Shown here piece after piece: positions 1 to 11,988 of a stretch of DNA of 64,000 bases (positions are counted from its first letter, which is position 1; the number at the start of each line of letters is the position of its first letter). Both the position numbers and the translations under genes were made by a program. The notes below the pieces were generated by a model. The model did not search any database and was not told where the DNA came from. It worked only from the letters and a program-made list of their open reading frames with translations. Source of the stretch: Myxococcus dinghuensis (GTDB lineage: Bacteria > Myxococcota > Myxococcia > Myxococcales > Myxococcaceae); the NCBI RefSeq assembly GCF_024198235.1, contig NZ_JAKCFB010000017.1, forward strand, positions 124,001-188,000. The letters are read 5' to 3'.

Positions 1-161
1 CGACTCCCACATCCCCTGGCGCCCGGAGGGGCGCTCCATGCCGGCCCGCGTGGAGGGTTCCAGCCTAGTTCTTTCCACCCCGCCGCGCTCCTCGGGCGAT
101 GGCCGGGAGGTGTGCGTCGTTGGACGCGAGGCCCGCCCTGCATGCCTGCTAACCTCGGGGC

Positions 162-773
162 ATGGTGCTCAAGATCGTCCAGGCAGGAGAGCCGGTCCTG
201 CGTCAGAAAGCCCGAGACCTGACGCCCGAGGAGATTGGAAGCCCCGAGGTGCAGCGCCTCATCGTGCTGATGCGGGACACGATGCGGGATGCGCCGGGGG
301 TCGGACTGGCCGCGCCGCAGGTGGGCGTGGGGGTGCGACTCGTGGTCGTCGAGGACCGCGCCGAGTACCAGGCCGGCGTGCCTCCCGCGGACCTCGCGGC
401 GCGCGAGCGGTCGCCGGTTCCCTTCCACGTCCTCATCAACCCGCGCCTCGTCGTGGAGGACGCCACTCCGGCCGAGTTCCACGAGGGCTGCCTCAGTGTC
501 ACGGGCTTCACGGCGCTGGTGGCGCGGGCTCGGAGCGTGAGGGTGGAGGCGCTGGACGAGAGGGGACAGCCCGTGACGGTGCGCGGAACGGGCTGGTACG
601 CGCGCATCCTCCAGCACGAGCTGGACCACCTGGACGGCACGCTCTACCTGGACCGGATGGAGACGCGCAGCTTCGCGACGCTGGAGAACCACCGTCGCTA
701 CTGGGCGGGGCGCTCCACGGCCGACGTGCGGGAGGCGCTGGGGCTGGCCACGTCCCCCGGGACGAAACGCTGA
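162..773 (+). CDS. def: Peptide deformylase
   Basis: This enzyme removes the N-formyl group from the initiator methionine of new proteins in the cytoplasm, using a metal ion. All three family motifs are intact: GVGLAAPQ at residues 46-53, EGCLS at 108-112 (metal ligand Cys110), and HELDH at 152-156 (ligands His152 and His156, catalytic Glu153). At 203 residues it is slightly longer than the usual 165-190. The extra length is an insertion near residues 65-87 between motifs 1 and 2 and a short C-terminal tail. The ATG at 162 has only a weak G-rich stretch upstream and no canonical Shine-Dalgarno. It is followed on the same strand by an ene-reductase 160 bp away, so it is probably its own unit. 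The family call is secure; whether it is the only deformylase of the genome cannot be seen here. Confidence 0.96.
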   Translation: MVLKIVQAGEPVLRQKARDLTPEEIGSPEVQRLIVLMRDTMRDAPGVGLAAPQVGVGVRLVVVEDRAEYQAGVPPADLAARERSPVPFHVLINPRLVVEDATPAEFHEGCLSVTGFTALVARARSVRVEALDERGQPVTVRGTGWYARILQHELDHLDGTLYLDRMETRSFATLENHRRYWAGRSTADVREALGLATSPGTKR

Positions 774-888
774 CGCGTTCCGGAGCCGCCCACCCATCGC
801 GTTCCGGACAGGACGCGCCCCTGGGCGCGCGCACCATCTGACAGTGGTGGTGACTTCGCGCGACGTCGCCTGGAGGCCGCCCGCATGA

Positions 889-2001
<1,113 letters not shown>

Positions 2002-2057
2002 GCGGCCGGCGCCGCGGGGTTGCGACGGGGGCGCCGCTCGCGCGATAAGCGGCGGCG

Positions 2058-2906
2058 ATGCTCAACGAAGTCCAGGCCGGTCCCTATACCGTTCGAGGAA
2101 TCTCCGTGGGAGGCGTGTACACCTCCCTCCAGGTGCCGGAGCTGGACGTCGTGCTCGACGCGGGGATCCCCATCCGCTCCTTCGCGGGCACCGAGCGCAT
2201 CTTCCTCAGTCACGCCCATCCGGACCACGCCAGCGGGCTGGGCTCGCTGCTCGGCATCCGCCGGTTGCTGGGGAAGGGCGCGCCCCAGCTCTTCCTCCCC
2301 GCGGAGCTCGAGTCCTCCGTGAAGGAGGCGCTCCAGGTCCTGGGTCGGCTGCACCACACCTCCATGGAGGTGCACACCGTCCCGATGCTCCCGGGGGACG
2401 TGCGGCCGCTCGGTCACGACCTGCATGTCCGCGCCTTCCGGACGCACCACCCGGTGCCCTCGCTGGGCTACCAGTTCATCCGCCGTGTCACGAAGCTGCG
2501 GCCCGAGTTCCACGACCTGCCACCCCAGGAGATCGCCCGGCGCCGCAAGGCGGGCGAGGACATCTTCGCGGCGCGGGAGCACCTCGAGCTCGCCTACGCC
2601 ACGGACTCCCTGGCGAAGGTGCTGGAGACGGAGCCCGGGCTGTTCGACTCGCGGGTGCTCGTCATCGAGTGCACCTTCGTGGACCCGAAGCGCTCCGTGC
2701 AGGACGCGAGGGATCGCGCCCACCTGCACCTGGACGAGCTCATCGCGCAGGCCGAGCGCTTCCGCAACGAGGCCATCGTGTTGATGCACTTCAGCCAGTC
2801 GCTCGGGCCGCAGGAGGTCCGGGCGCTCCTCGACGCGCGACTGCCGCCCGGGCTGCGTGAGCGCGTCCGGGTCCTCGCGCCCGACGCGGGGCGCTGGTTC
2901 GGCTGA
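2058..2906 (+). CDS. MBL-fold metallohydrolase, RNase Z-like
   Basis: This is a metallo-beta-lactamase-fold hydrolase of 282 residues. The zinc-binding signature HAHPDH lies at residues 52-57 within FLSHAHPDHASG, and further conserved His/Asp positions follow (for example the THH segment near 132-134, and YATDS and LMHFSQ downstream). The spacing and the TDS...IECTF pattern resemble ribonuclease Z/ElaC-like proteins rather than glyoxalase II or lactamases, but I cannot see the exosite needed to call tRNA 3' processing. The ATG at 2058 has no obvious Shine-Dalgarno. The gene ends 8 bp from the stop of a convergent HD-domain gene with no room for a terminator, so the two transcripts must overlap at their 3' ends. 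The substrate is not predictable. Confidence 0.85.
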   Translation: MLNEVQAGPYTVRGISVGGVYTSLQVPELDVVLDAGIPIRSFAGTERIFLSHAHPDHASGLGSLLGIRRLLGKGAPQLFLPAELESSVKEALQVLGRLHHTSMEVHTVPMLPGDVRPLGHDLHVRAFRTHHPVPSLGYQFIRRVTKLRPEFHDLPPQEIARRRKAGEDIFAAREHLELAYATDSLAKVLETEPGLFDSRVLVIECTFVDPKRSVQDARDRAHLHLDELIAQAERFRNEAIVLMHFSQSLGPQEVRALLDARLPPGLRERVRVLAPDAGRWFG

Positions 2907-2914
2907 GCCGCGCG

Positions 2915-3508
2915 TCAGTCCGGGCGCAGCGCTTCCAGCTCCGCGAGGAGCGCTCGCAGCGCCGGGGCTTCGAGGGCCCGGTCCACGGAGGCGAAGAACT
3001 CCGACAGGTCACCCATCCCCTGGTGCTCGTAGACGCAGGCCTGGAGGCCCATCTCCAACCGGTCCACCTGCTTCACGAGCCGCGCCTCGAACGAGGCCCC
3101 GCGCTCGTACTCATCCCAGAGCGCCAGGTACTCCGCGCCACGGGGCAGCTTGCCGACCAGTTGCTCCATCGCCCGGCGCTCCCGCGCGTGCTTGTCCTCC
3201 TGGCCCACGCCGTCGTGCGGGGTGAGGTCTCCCACGTACGCCTCGCCCAGGTCGTGGAGCAGCGCGAGGCGCACCGCGCGGGCCGCGTCGGCCTGGGGGA
3301 AGTGGGTGTCGGCGAGGAACAGGGTCAGCAGCGCGACGAAGAGCGAGTGCTCGGCGACGCTCTCGCACCGCTCGGGGCTCACGCCCACGCGCAGCCAGCC
3401 CTGTCGGAAGAGCTGCTTGAGGTGGTTCAGCTCGAAGTAGGTCTCGATGAGCGGGTGGGTCGCGCGGCCCTTCAGCAGGGCGATGGGCGGGGAAGCCTTG
3501 GTCTGCAT
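2915..3508 (-). CDS. HD-domain hydrolase (YfbR/5'-nucleotidase-like)
   Basis: This is a 197-residue HD-superfamily phosphohydrolase. The metal-binding pattern is clear: His54 in VAEHS, the His85-Asp86 pair in LLHDLGEA, and Asp94 in VGDLTPHD. This order, H...HD...D in an all-helical protein of about 200 residues, matches the YfbR/YGK1 group, whose studied members dephosphorylate deoxyribonucleoside monophosphates. The N-terminal segment ELNHLKQLFRQGWLRVGV is also typical of that group. The ATG at 3508 was taken as the start. It is convergent with the preceding MBL gene. Substrate specificity for dNMPs is inferred from the family, not visible in the sequence. Confidence 0.85.
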   Translation of the reverse strand: MQTKASPPIALLKGRATHPLIETYFELNHLKQLFRQGWLRVGVSPERCESVAEHSLFVALLTLFLADTHFPQADAARAVRLALLHDLGEAYVGDLTPHDGVGQEDKHARERRAMEQLVGKLPRGAEYLALWDEYERGASFEARLVKQVDRLEMGLQACVYEHQGMGDLSEFFASVDRALEAPALRALLAELEALRPD

Positions 3509-3586
3509 GGGGCGAACGTATACCGCCCGGACGGGAAGGGCCTGGAGGTCCTCCCGCCTCCAGGCGCTCCCGGCGCGTCGACACGC

Positions 3587-5146
3587 TCAGAGTCCCGCGA
3601 CCTTCGACGAGAGCGACAGCGTGTAGACCAGCGTCAGCTCCTGTTGCGAGCGAGGCGGCGCGGTCATCTCGAACCGGACGATGCCATCGGGGCTCACCTT
3701 CGTCGGGGCCGGCTTCGTGGCGTCCTTCAGCAAATGGACGCTCACCGAGTCGACCTCGGAGACGGGGATGCGCTCCTCCAGCGCGACGGGCGTCGCGGTG
3801 GCGCCCATGTTGGAGAGGAACAGCCGCACGTGGTGCGTCTTCACCTTGCGACCGGTGAGCCGGCTCGACTCCTCCTCGACCTGGGACTGGCGGGCCACGC
3901 GCAGCGAGTCCTCGCTACCGAAGCCCAGGCGCACGGACTCACCCCGGCCGGTGAAGCGCAGGTTCGAGCGGCCGACGTGGCCGCTGCCACGCACCAGGTC
4001 CACCGGGCCCGCGAGCAGCACCGCCGGCCCCGTGTTCTCGAAGCGGGCCACGCGATGCACCAGCGGCGACTGCTCGGGCGCCACCACCAGCTCCGAGGTC
4101 GCCGGCGCGGTGAAGTGGAACAGCGGGACGCGGTGGGCCTCGCCATCCGGGGGCACGCTCGCCCGGTGCGGGGCCGCCAGCGTCAGCGGCTCGCCGCCGT
4201 CATCCATGCCGGGCAGCTCCTGGTCGCGCCGGGCCGTGCCGCCGTCCCCCGTGGTCTGGATGACCTCCTCGCGGACGGCGATCTCCACCACCTGCTTCTC
4301 CCGCTCCGTCCGCTCGCGCAGCCACAGCCAGTCCTCCTCCAGGCGCGGCGGTGAGGCGCCGAGCGTGGGGCGCGCGGTGGAGAAGGCCAGCTCCACGTCC
4401 TTCCAATCCTCCTCGGTGCGCTGCCAGACGACGGCCTCGCACTCCAGGCGCACCGCGAGGGTGTTGTGGGCGCCTGGCTCGAGCGTCGCGCGGTAGGCCG
4501 GGCGCCACGCGGCGCAGGGCACCAGGTAGCTGATGGACAACAGCGCCGTTCCACCGGCCGGGTGACCCACCTCCAGCTCGGCGAACGTGTCGAGCGTCGG
4601 CGGGGCGTCCTCCGTCCTCGCCTGCGCGCTCCGGGCCTGAGCGAGCTGCTGTTGCACCCGCCCCACCTCGTGCAGCGCCTTGCGCTCGTGGGTGGCCGTC
4701 GCCTCCTGCTCCTTGCGGACGGTGTCGAGCTGGTGCTTCCAGGTGTCGATGGAGGCCTTGCCGGCGCCGGCCTGCTCGGAGATGGCGCGGTAGACGTCCG
4801 CGTGGGCCGTGTCGAGCAGCGTCTTGCGCGCGCGCAGCCGCTCCAGGTCCGCCAGCGCCTTGCGCTCCTGCTGCTCCAGCTCCGCCACGCGGCGCCCGAG
4901 CTCCGTGCGGTGCTCTCGCAGGGCCTCGGGGCGATGGGGCTTGCGCGTGCGTCGGATGCGCGCCTGCGACACCGTCCCTCCGGCCAGCTTCGCCTGGAGC
5001 GAGCGATCCACCGCGAGCGGGGACATGCCGGAGAGGACGAGCCGCTGCGCGCCCGGCACGAGCGGCACCTCGCCGCGGCGCTCCACCAGCGCGCGGTCCT
5101 CGAGGAGGGTGACCTTGACCACCGGGAGGGTGAGGGGCGTGTTCAT
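3587..5146 (-). CDS. MuiA family protein (DUF4139/DUF4140), copy A
   Basis: This 519-residue protein belongs to the mucoidy-inhibitor MuiA family. It has an N-terminal DUF4140-like beta region (VTLLEDRALVERRGEVPL), a central helical coiled coil rich in Glu/Arg/Leu (residues about 75-190), and a C-terminal DUF4139 beta domain starting at the SYLVPCAAWRPAYRA motif. The biochemical role of the family is unknown; the name comes from a gene affecting mucoid colony appearance. The ATG at 5146 is preceded by GGAGGA and overlaps the stop codon of copy B by one base (TGATG), so translation of the two is coupled. I see no signal peptide or membrane segment. Being the shorter copy without an insert, it is close to the usual family length. 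Confidence 0.88.
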   Translation of the reverse strand: MNTPLTLPVVKVTLLEDRALVERRGEVPLVPGAQRLVLSGMSPLAVDRSLQAKLAGGTVSQARIRRTRKPHRPEALREHRTELGRRVAELEQQERKALADLERLRARKTLLDTAHADVYRAISEQAGAGKASIDTWKHQLDTVRKEQEATATHERKALHEVGRVQQQLAQARSAQARTEDAPPTLDTFAELEVGHPAGGTALLSISYLVPCAAWRPAYRATLEPGAHNTLAVRLECEAVVWQRTEEDWKDVELAFSTARPTLGASPPRLEEDWLWLRERTEREKQVVEIAVREEVIQTTGDGGTARRDQELPGMDDGGEPLTLAAPHRASVPPDGEAHRVPLFHFTAPATSELVVAPEQSPLVHRVARFENTGPAVLLAGPVDLVRGSGHVGRSNLRFTGRGESVRLGFGSEDSLRVARQSQVEEESSRLTGRKVKTHHVRLFLSNMGATATPVALEERIPVSEVDSVSVHLLKDATKPAPTKVSPDGIVRFEMTAPPRSQQELTLVYTLSLSSKVAGL

Positions 5147-7413
5147 CAGGTCCTCCGGTTGCCGCCGTTGAGCATCTTGTTGGCGGGAATCTTCACGGTC
5201 CATGTCGCCTTCAGCGTCTGCGCCTCACCCGGCTGGAGCACCACGCGCCACGCACGCTCGCCCTCGACGGGTTGTTCTCCCGGCAGGGGGATGCGCTTCT
5301 GCCAGGCGGGGGCGATCTCCGCCTCCTCCACCTTGATGTCCTTCTCCGTGCCCGTGGGGACTGCGGGGATGCGCTCGCAGACCTCCACCAGGACGCGGTT
5401 GTGGAGCCGGTTGGCCAGCTCCACGGAGACCTGGTGCGTGAGCATCGTCGAGCCGAAGAGGCCACCGGCGACCTCGTCGAAGCGCGTGTTGCGCGCGACC
5501 TTGATGGACTCCTCGACGCCCAAGCCCAGGCGCTGCGTGGCGCCGGGCGGCAGGGTGGGCAACGGCGACGTCATGAGGAACTCGTCGCCGAGCGTGACGT
5601 CCACGGGGCCGGCCAGGAGCGGGTAGGGCGTCCGGTTCTCCAGCCGCACCGTGCGGAACGCGCGGGACTCGACGGACGGGACGCAGACGTACTCGGCGGA
5701 GATGCCCATGGGGACGACGAGGACCGGCAGCGTGTGCCACGCCGCGTCCGAGGGCACGTCGGCGCGGGACTCCAGGTCGAAGCGCGCGTCGAAGTGCATC
5801 GCGGACTCGCGCGGCGCGATGCCCCACGCGGGCAGCGGCGCGTTCCAGATGGTGGAGACCTCCTGCTCGCACACCGCGATGAGCGTCAGGATGTCGACCT
5901 GGACGTGGACGGCCTGCAACGCGAGCAGCTCGCGGGTGACGTGCGAGGGCCGGGGTCGCAGGCGTCCGCGGTGCGCCTTGTCCTGCGCGGGGGCCAGCTC
6001 CAGCCGGTCGTAGTCGAGCAGCGAGTCCGTGGGCTCCAGGCTCGACGGCACCTGGGGGGATTCGTCCCGGTTCGCCGCCCCGCCACCACCGACGGCCAGC
6101 CCGTCGTCCATGTCCGCCTCGGGGGCCTCCAGCTCCATCTCCATCGGCGCCGAGGCTCGCGGGGCGGCGGAGGGCCTGATCCCGCCGAAGCTGGCGGCGC
6201 TCGCGGCGCGCAGCTTCGAGCGCTTGGGCGACGGCATCGAGGCGCTGGGCACGTCCTCGGATGGTGGGGTGCTCGGCATTCCTCCTGGTGCCTGGGGCTT
6301 GCGCGGCATGGCGCCCGCGGACGAAGGGGGCCGGCCCCGGCGCGCGAGGTCCATCGAGCGGCCCTCCTCGAGGGCTTCCTCCTCGGGAGCCTCGTACGCC
6401 GGCGCGGGAGGAGGCGGCGCGAACATGACCGGCTCGTTGCGCGGGGCGGCGGGCATGGGCGGCGGCGGAGGCGGTGGGGGCGGGGCCCGCAGCGTGTCGA
6501 AGCCCGCGAACAGCTCATCCAGGCCGGGGGGCGGCTCGCGCCAGCCGGAGCGGGGAGGCGGCGGTTGGCGGCGGCCGATGCGCAGGGCCTTCAGCTCCGG
6601 GACCTCCGCCTTCCGGTCGAGCGTGGCCGTGGAGACGGCGACCTTCACGTTCGTCCAGTCCTCGCCCGTGCGCTGGAGCACGGAGGCGCGCATGCGCAGC
6701 GTGCCTTCCTCCAGCGTGCGTGGCAGCCGCAGGTCGTACGTCGGCACCCAGCGCGCGCCGGGCACCGCGTACTCCAGCGCGATGAGGGCGGGCTGCTCGC
6801 GAGGCCACGGGTTGCCGGACAGCCGCAGCACGGCCGCGCGATAGACGCGCGCGCGCTCGCCACGCACGGAGGAGGACGCCTCGTGGATGCGCTGGCGGCG
6901 CACGCGGATGTCGTCCTCGGTGTCGCGCTTGCGCCGCTCCAGCTCCAGCTTCCGTGCATGCAGGGCGGCGAGCTCCGAGTCCACGAAGGACGCCAGCGCG
7001 AGCATCGCCTCCACCGGGGCCTCGTGAGGGGCCGGCGCGTCCGGCTTCTGCGGCAGGAAGGTCGGCTCCAGGGCGCCGAGCGTGCCCAGCTCCTGCTCCA
7101 GGGCCTCCAGCCGGGCCGTCACGTCCAACAGGCGCTCGAGCGCTTCCTCCAGGGCGCGGTGCTCCTGGGGCACGTCGACCTCGGGTGGGAGCTGCACGTC
7201 GAACGTCGCGCGCAGGTCCCGGACCTGGAGGCCGGGAGGTCCCTGGTGCACGAAGGCGCGCATCGTGCCGGGGCGCAGGGACAGCGGCAGGCCGTTGATT
7301 CGAATCTCGTTGGGGACGCGGTCCTCCTCGAGTCTGAGCGTGGCCAGGCGCGTGCAAAGCGCGCCCTCCGCGTAGACGGTGACGGCGTCCAACATGGATG
7401 GCACGACGAGCAT
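5146..7413 (-). CDS. MuiA family protein (DUF4139/DUF4140), copy B with Pro-rich insert
   Basis: This 755-residue paralogue of the downstream gene shares its plan: an N-terminal DUF4140-like region (VTVYAEGALCTR), a helical coiled coil (about residues 85-190), and a DUF4139 domain opening with LEYAVPGARWVPTYDLR. It differs by a low-complexity insert of about 200 residues (roughly 290-490) containing a nine-proline run, then Ala/Pro/Met/Glu-rich sequence ending in a short Gly run. The insert splits the DUF4139 half. The open frame reaches a TTG at 7443, but the ATG at 7413 has a GAGGGGG ribosome site at good distance and is preferred. It is the first gene of a two-gene operon with a TGATG junction to copy A, suggesting that the two proteins act together, perhaps as a heteromer. 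Function is unknown. Confidence 0.85.
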   Translation of the reverse strand: MLVVPSMLDAVTVYAEGALCTRLATLRLEEDRVPNEIRINGLPLSLRPGTMRAFVHQGPPGLQVRDLRATFDVQLPPEVDVPQEHRALEEALERLLDVTARLEALEQELGTLGALEPTFLPQKPDAPAPHEAPVEAMLALASFVDSELAALHARKLELERRKRDTEDDIRVRRQRIHEASSSVRGERARVYRAAVLRLSGNPWPREQPALIALEYAVPGARWVPTYDLRLPRTLEEGTLRMRASVLQRTGEDWTNVKVAVSTATLDRKAEVPELKALRIGRRQPPPPRSGWREPPPGLDELFAGFDTLRAPPPPPPPPPMPAAPRNEPVMFAPPPPAPAYEAPEEEALEEGRSMDLARRGRPPSSAGAMPRKPQAPGGMPSTPPSEDVPSASMPSPKRSKLRAASAASFGGIRPSAAPRASAPMEMELEAPEADMDDGLAVGGGGAANRDESPQVPSSLEPTDSLLDYDRLELAPAQDKAHRGRLRPRPSHVTRELLALQAVHVQVDILTLIAVCEQEVSTIWNAPLPAWGIAPRESAMHFDARFDLESRADVPSDAAWHTLPVLVVPMGISAEYVCVPSVESRAFRTVRLENRTPYPLLAGPVDVTLGDEFLMTSPLPTLPPGATQRLGLGVEESIKVARNTRFDEVAGGLFGSTMLTHQVSVELANRLHNRVLVEVCERIPAVPTGTEKDIKVEEAEIAPAWQKRIPLPGEQPVEGERAWRVVLQPGEAQTLKATWTVKIPANKMLNGGNRRT

Positions 7414-7509
7414 GCGCCCCCTCGGTGCGGGAAAGAGCGGCAACGCTAGTCGAGATCGCCCCCCGGAATCATGCCCCCACCTCGGTCGAGGGCGGAGGCT
7501 CGCCCCGAC

Positions 7510-7980
7510 TCAGGGCCACATCCGGATGTGGCCCCCCGGTAGCCGGAGCGCCACCAGGATTTGCCGCGCCGCGCCTTCGCGCCGGACCAGGAGCATGGGC
7601 CCCCGTCGCGCGCGGACCTCGCCCTCCTGGGCGGGGCGCCAGCGGATGTCGAAGGCGAGCCGGGCCCGGGCGACGTCGGGGGGCAGCGGTCCCTCGGCGC
7701 GCAGGGACTCCACGAACGCGCGTCCGTCCACCAGCGGCCGGGGCTCCACCGTCATGGGATGGAGGCGGGCCCAGGCATCGAACCGCGTGGCGAACGTCGC
7801 GCCCAGGCCGGTCACCAGGGAGGGCCAGGTCTTCGCGACCAGCCGTCGTCGCTTGTCGAGCAGCGCGCGTGCGGCGGCCTCCACCCGTCCCGGGTCGAAG
7901 CCCGCGGGGACCGGCGCTCCCGTGCCGAGTGCCCGGACCAGGTCGGCCTGCGCCTGGGCGAGGTGCGCTCGCGCGCTCAT
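7510..7980 (-). CDS. Small partner of the DUF692 enzyme (SCO6045-like)
   Basis: This 156-residue protein has an N-terminal helical segment (AHLAQAQADLVRALGTG) followed by a conserved-looking core with the pattern PAGFD...A.ALL.KRRR..AKTWPSL...LG..F..RF.AWAR. That pattern resembles the SCO6045-like proteins I recall beside DUF692 genes in Streptomyces. The C-terminal half (residues about 75-156) is Arg/Pro-rich and predicted beta. There is no signal peptide and no cysteine. Its ATG at 7980 overlaps the stop of the DUF692 gene in an ATGA junction, so the two are translationally coupled. By analogy with the DUF2063-type partners of other DUF692 enzymes, it may recognise or deliver the substrate protein; that is inference. 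It is the last gene of the cassette. Confidence 0.72.
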   Translation of the reverse strand: MSARAHLAQAQADLVRALGTGAPVPAGFDPGRVEAAARALLDKRRRLVAKTWPSLVTGLGATFATRFDAWARLHPMTVEPRPLVDGRAFVESLRAEGPLPPDVARARLAFDIRWRPAQEGEVRARRGPMLLVRREGAARQILVALRLPGGHIRMWP

Positions 7981-8831
7981 GGGTGGGCCTCGTGGGTGGC
8001 CGTGACGCGGGGACCGGCGCCGCGCGCGACGGCGTCACGCAGGGAGGCCAGCTCGGCGAGCAGGACGTCCTCGGGTGGGAAGTGGTCGTCACGCTCGAGC
8101 ATCACCGGCACCGGGCCCAGCCTCGCGGCGAGCGCCCCGAGCAGTCGCAGGGGGCCCTCGGGCACCGGGTGCGCGTGGGTGTCGTGATACAGCCCGTCAT
8201 GGCGCACTCCGCCCGCGACGTGGACGTAGGCCAGCCGCTCCCTCGGGACGATGTCGAGCACCGCGTCCGCGTCCGTCCCGTGGTTGAGCACGTGGGAGTA
8301 GAGGTTGGCCACGTCGAGCAGCAGCGACGCGCGCGTCCGGGTGAGCACGGCCCGCAGCAGCTCCGCCTCCGGGAAGGCGGGGTCGGGCCACTCGAACAGG
8401 GAGGCCACGTTCTCCAGCGCGAGCGGCACGGGCAGCGCCGCCTGCGCCAGGTGGATGTTCTCCTCCAGGACCTCCAGCATGAGGTCCGACCGGGGCACGG
8501 GCAGCAGGTGCCCCGACTCGATGCCCGCCGCGCGGACGAAGGCCAGGTGCTCGCTGATGCACACCGCGCCCAGCCGCTCGGCCAGCCGCGCGAGCCACTC
8601 CAGGCGCTTGGGCGAGGGGGGCTCCGCCGAACCCAACCCCAGCGAGACGGCGTGCAGGACGATGGGGACACCCCGCTCGCGCAGTCGGAGCAGGGGCGTG
8701 GGCACGGGGCCGGCGGGAGGCAGGTGCTCGGCGAGCACCTCGATGAAGCCCAGGTCCGGCATCCGGTCGATGACGTGCGCCAGCTCGCGTCGCCACCCGA
8801 TGCCGACGCCCTGGAGCCCGGGGATGCTCAC
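7977..8831 (-). CDS. DUF692 / MNIO-family multinuclear iron oxidase
   Basis: This is a TIM-barrel enzyme of the DUF692 family (MNIO: MbnB, TglH and relatives), which bind two or three iron ions and oxidatively remodel cysteine residues of ribosomal peptides. With the GTG at 8831 as start (284 aa), the expected ligand motifs are present: His60 in LHAVSLGLGS, SEHL at 93-96, Glu140-Asn141, DVANLYSHVLNHG at 173-185, His204 in YVHVAGG, DTHAHPV at 217-223, and Glu246 in LERDD. The GTG has GGAGGG upstream and overlaps the TGA of the membrane-protein gene (GTGA), which fixes the start. No separate precursor peptide gene is visible. The Cys/Gly-rich tail of the coupled upstream membrane protein is the most likely substrate, by inference. 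Confidence 0.9.
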   Translation of the reverse strand: MSIPGLQGVGIGWRRELAHVIDRMPDLGFIEVLAEHLPPAGPVPTPLLRLRERGVPIVLHAVSLGLGSAEPPSPKRLEWLARLAERLGAVCISEHLAFVRAAGIESGHLLPVPRSDLMLEVLEENIHLAQAALPVPLALENVASLFEWPDPAFPEAELLRAVLTRTRASLLLDVANLYSHVLNHGTDADAVLDIVPRERLAYVHVAGGVRHDGLYHDTHAHPVPEGPLRLLGALAARLGPVPVMLERDDHFPPEDVLLAELASLRDAVARGAGPRVTATHEAHP

Positions 8832-9715
8832 GAGCACCCTCCGCAGCCGCCGCCACCACAACCGCCACCGCCACCGCCGCAGCTTCCGCCTCCATCACCC
8901 GAGGAACCCGACGAGTCCGAGGCGGAGTGGACGTTGAGGTGTCGGTTCAGCAGTTGGAAGTCGGCGACCGCGACCGTGCCGAGCCCGTAGAGGCCGACGG
9001 ACACCGCCAGGTCGTCGAGGCCGAGCGCGCCGAGGCTGCTCGCGCTCTGCGCGGCCAGCTTCACGGGCTCCTGCTGGTCGCGGAACCGCGCGAGGACCGC
9101 GTCGCCGTGGAGGGTCCGCCACGAAGGCCGTACCCGGATGAAGAGGACGATGGCGCAGCCGACCAGCAGCAGCCCCAGGAAGCCCACGGGCTTGTCTCGT
9201 GAGAGGCCGTGAACCATCCGCGCCACCAGCGCCATCATCAGGATGACGAGCGGCAGCGCGGGGATCCACCGGGAGAAGAACGCCTGGTTCTCGTCGAGGA
9301 GCCAGCCTCGCTCCACCAGGGGCTGCTTGAGCGATTCGATGGACGCGTCGGCCGCGCGCTCCAGCTTCGCGGTCTCCATCACTCCCTGGCTGACGGCGTG
9401 ATACACGGCGCGCTCGATGCGTGGGGCGCCGGCCGGGAGGCCCGCGGCGGTCTCGAGGCGCCCCGGATCGAGGCGGATGGCGCCCTGGTGGAGCAACCGC
9501 GCCAGCGCCGTCTCGATGATGGAGGACGGCCCCGCGAGCGTCGCCACCAGGTACGGGTCCGGTCGCCGGGGAAGGTCCTCGTCGCGGTGGGTGTCATGGC
9601 GCGTGCCCCGGCGGAGCAGCCGGTTCAGCACGACGCCCAGGATGATGCAGCCGATGAAGGCGGCGACTGCGTACAGCAGGAACTCCGGGCCTGAGATGCG
9701 GTGCGTCGGATTCAT
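8828..9715 (-). CDS. TIGR04222-like membrane protein with Cys/Gly-rich C-terminal tail
   Basis: This 295-residue protein starts at the ATG at 9715, which has a very strong AAAGGAGGT ribosome site. It has an N-terminal membrane helix (about residues 10-32), a cytoplasmic region opening with the DPYLVATLAG motif typical of the TIGR04222 group and predicted to be winged-helix-like, two further membrane helices (about 170-192 and 196-214), and a tail (residues about 268-295) made almost only of Gly, Ser and four Cys, ending GGCGGCS-like at the very C-terminus. The gene is fused by a GTGA overlap to the DUF692 enzyme. Such tails are a hallmark of these proteins in DUF692 neighbourhoods. I infer that the tail cysteines are the enzyme's substrate, giving a membrane-anchored modified peptide, perhaps for metal binding or redox use. 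Confidence 0.82.
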   Translation of the reverse strand: MNPTHRISGPEFLLYAVAAFIGCIILGVVLNRLLRRGTRHDTHRDEDLPRRPDPYLVATLAGPSSIIETALARLLHQGAIRLDPGRLETAAGLPAGAPRIERAVYHAVSQGVMETAKLERAADASIESLKQPLVERGWLLDENQAFFSRWIPALPLVILMMALVARMVHGLSRDKPVGFLGLLLVGCAIVLFIRVRPSWRTLHGDAVLARFRDQQEPVKLAAQSASSLGALGLDDLAVSVGLYGLGTVAVADFQLLNRHLNVHSASDSSGSSGDGGGSCGGGGGGCGGGGCGGCS

Positions 9716-9830
9716 CGTCGTGACCTCCTTTCGATTCGATTCAGTCCAGCCGGTTCGCTCCCTTCTGGGGAATTCGTCAGAAGAGGTTACAGCGGCGGAT
9801 TGTGTCATCCGTGTGACGACCTGGGGTCTT

Positions 9831-11972
<2,142 letters not shown>

Positions 11973-11988
11973 GGGGCGCGGCGCTCCG

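Noticed and set aside
1-161. A coding start near position 38 upstream of deformylase
   Set aside because: That frame runs through the deformylase gene in another phase and gives an Arg/Gly/Ala-rich product without family features; the first 161 bp show no other gene.
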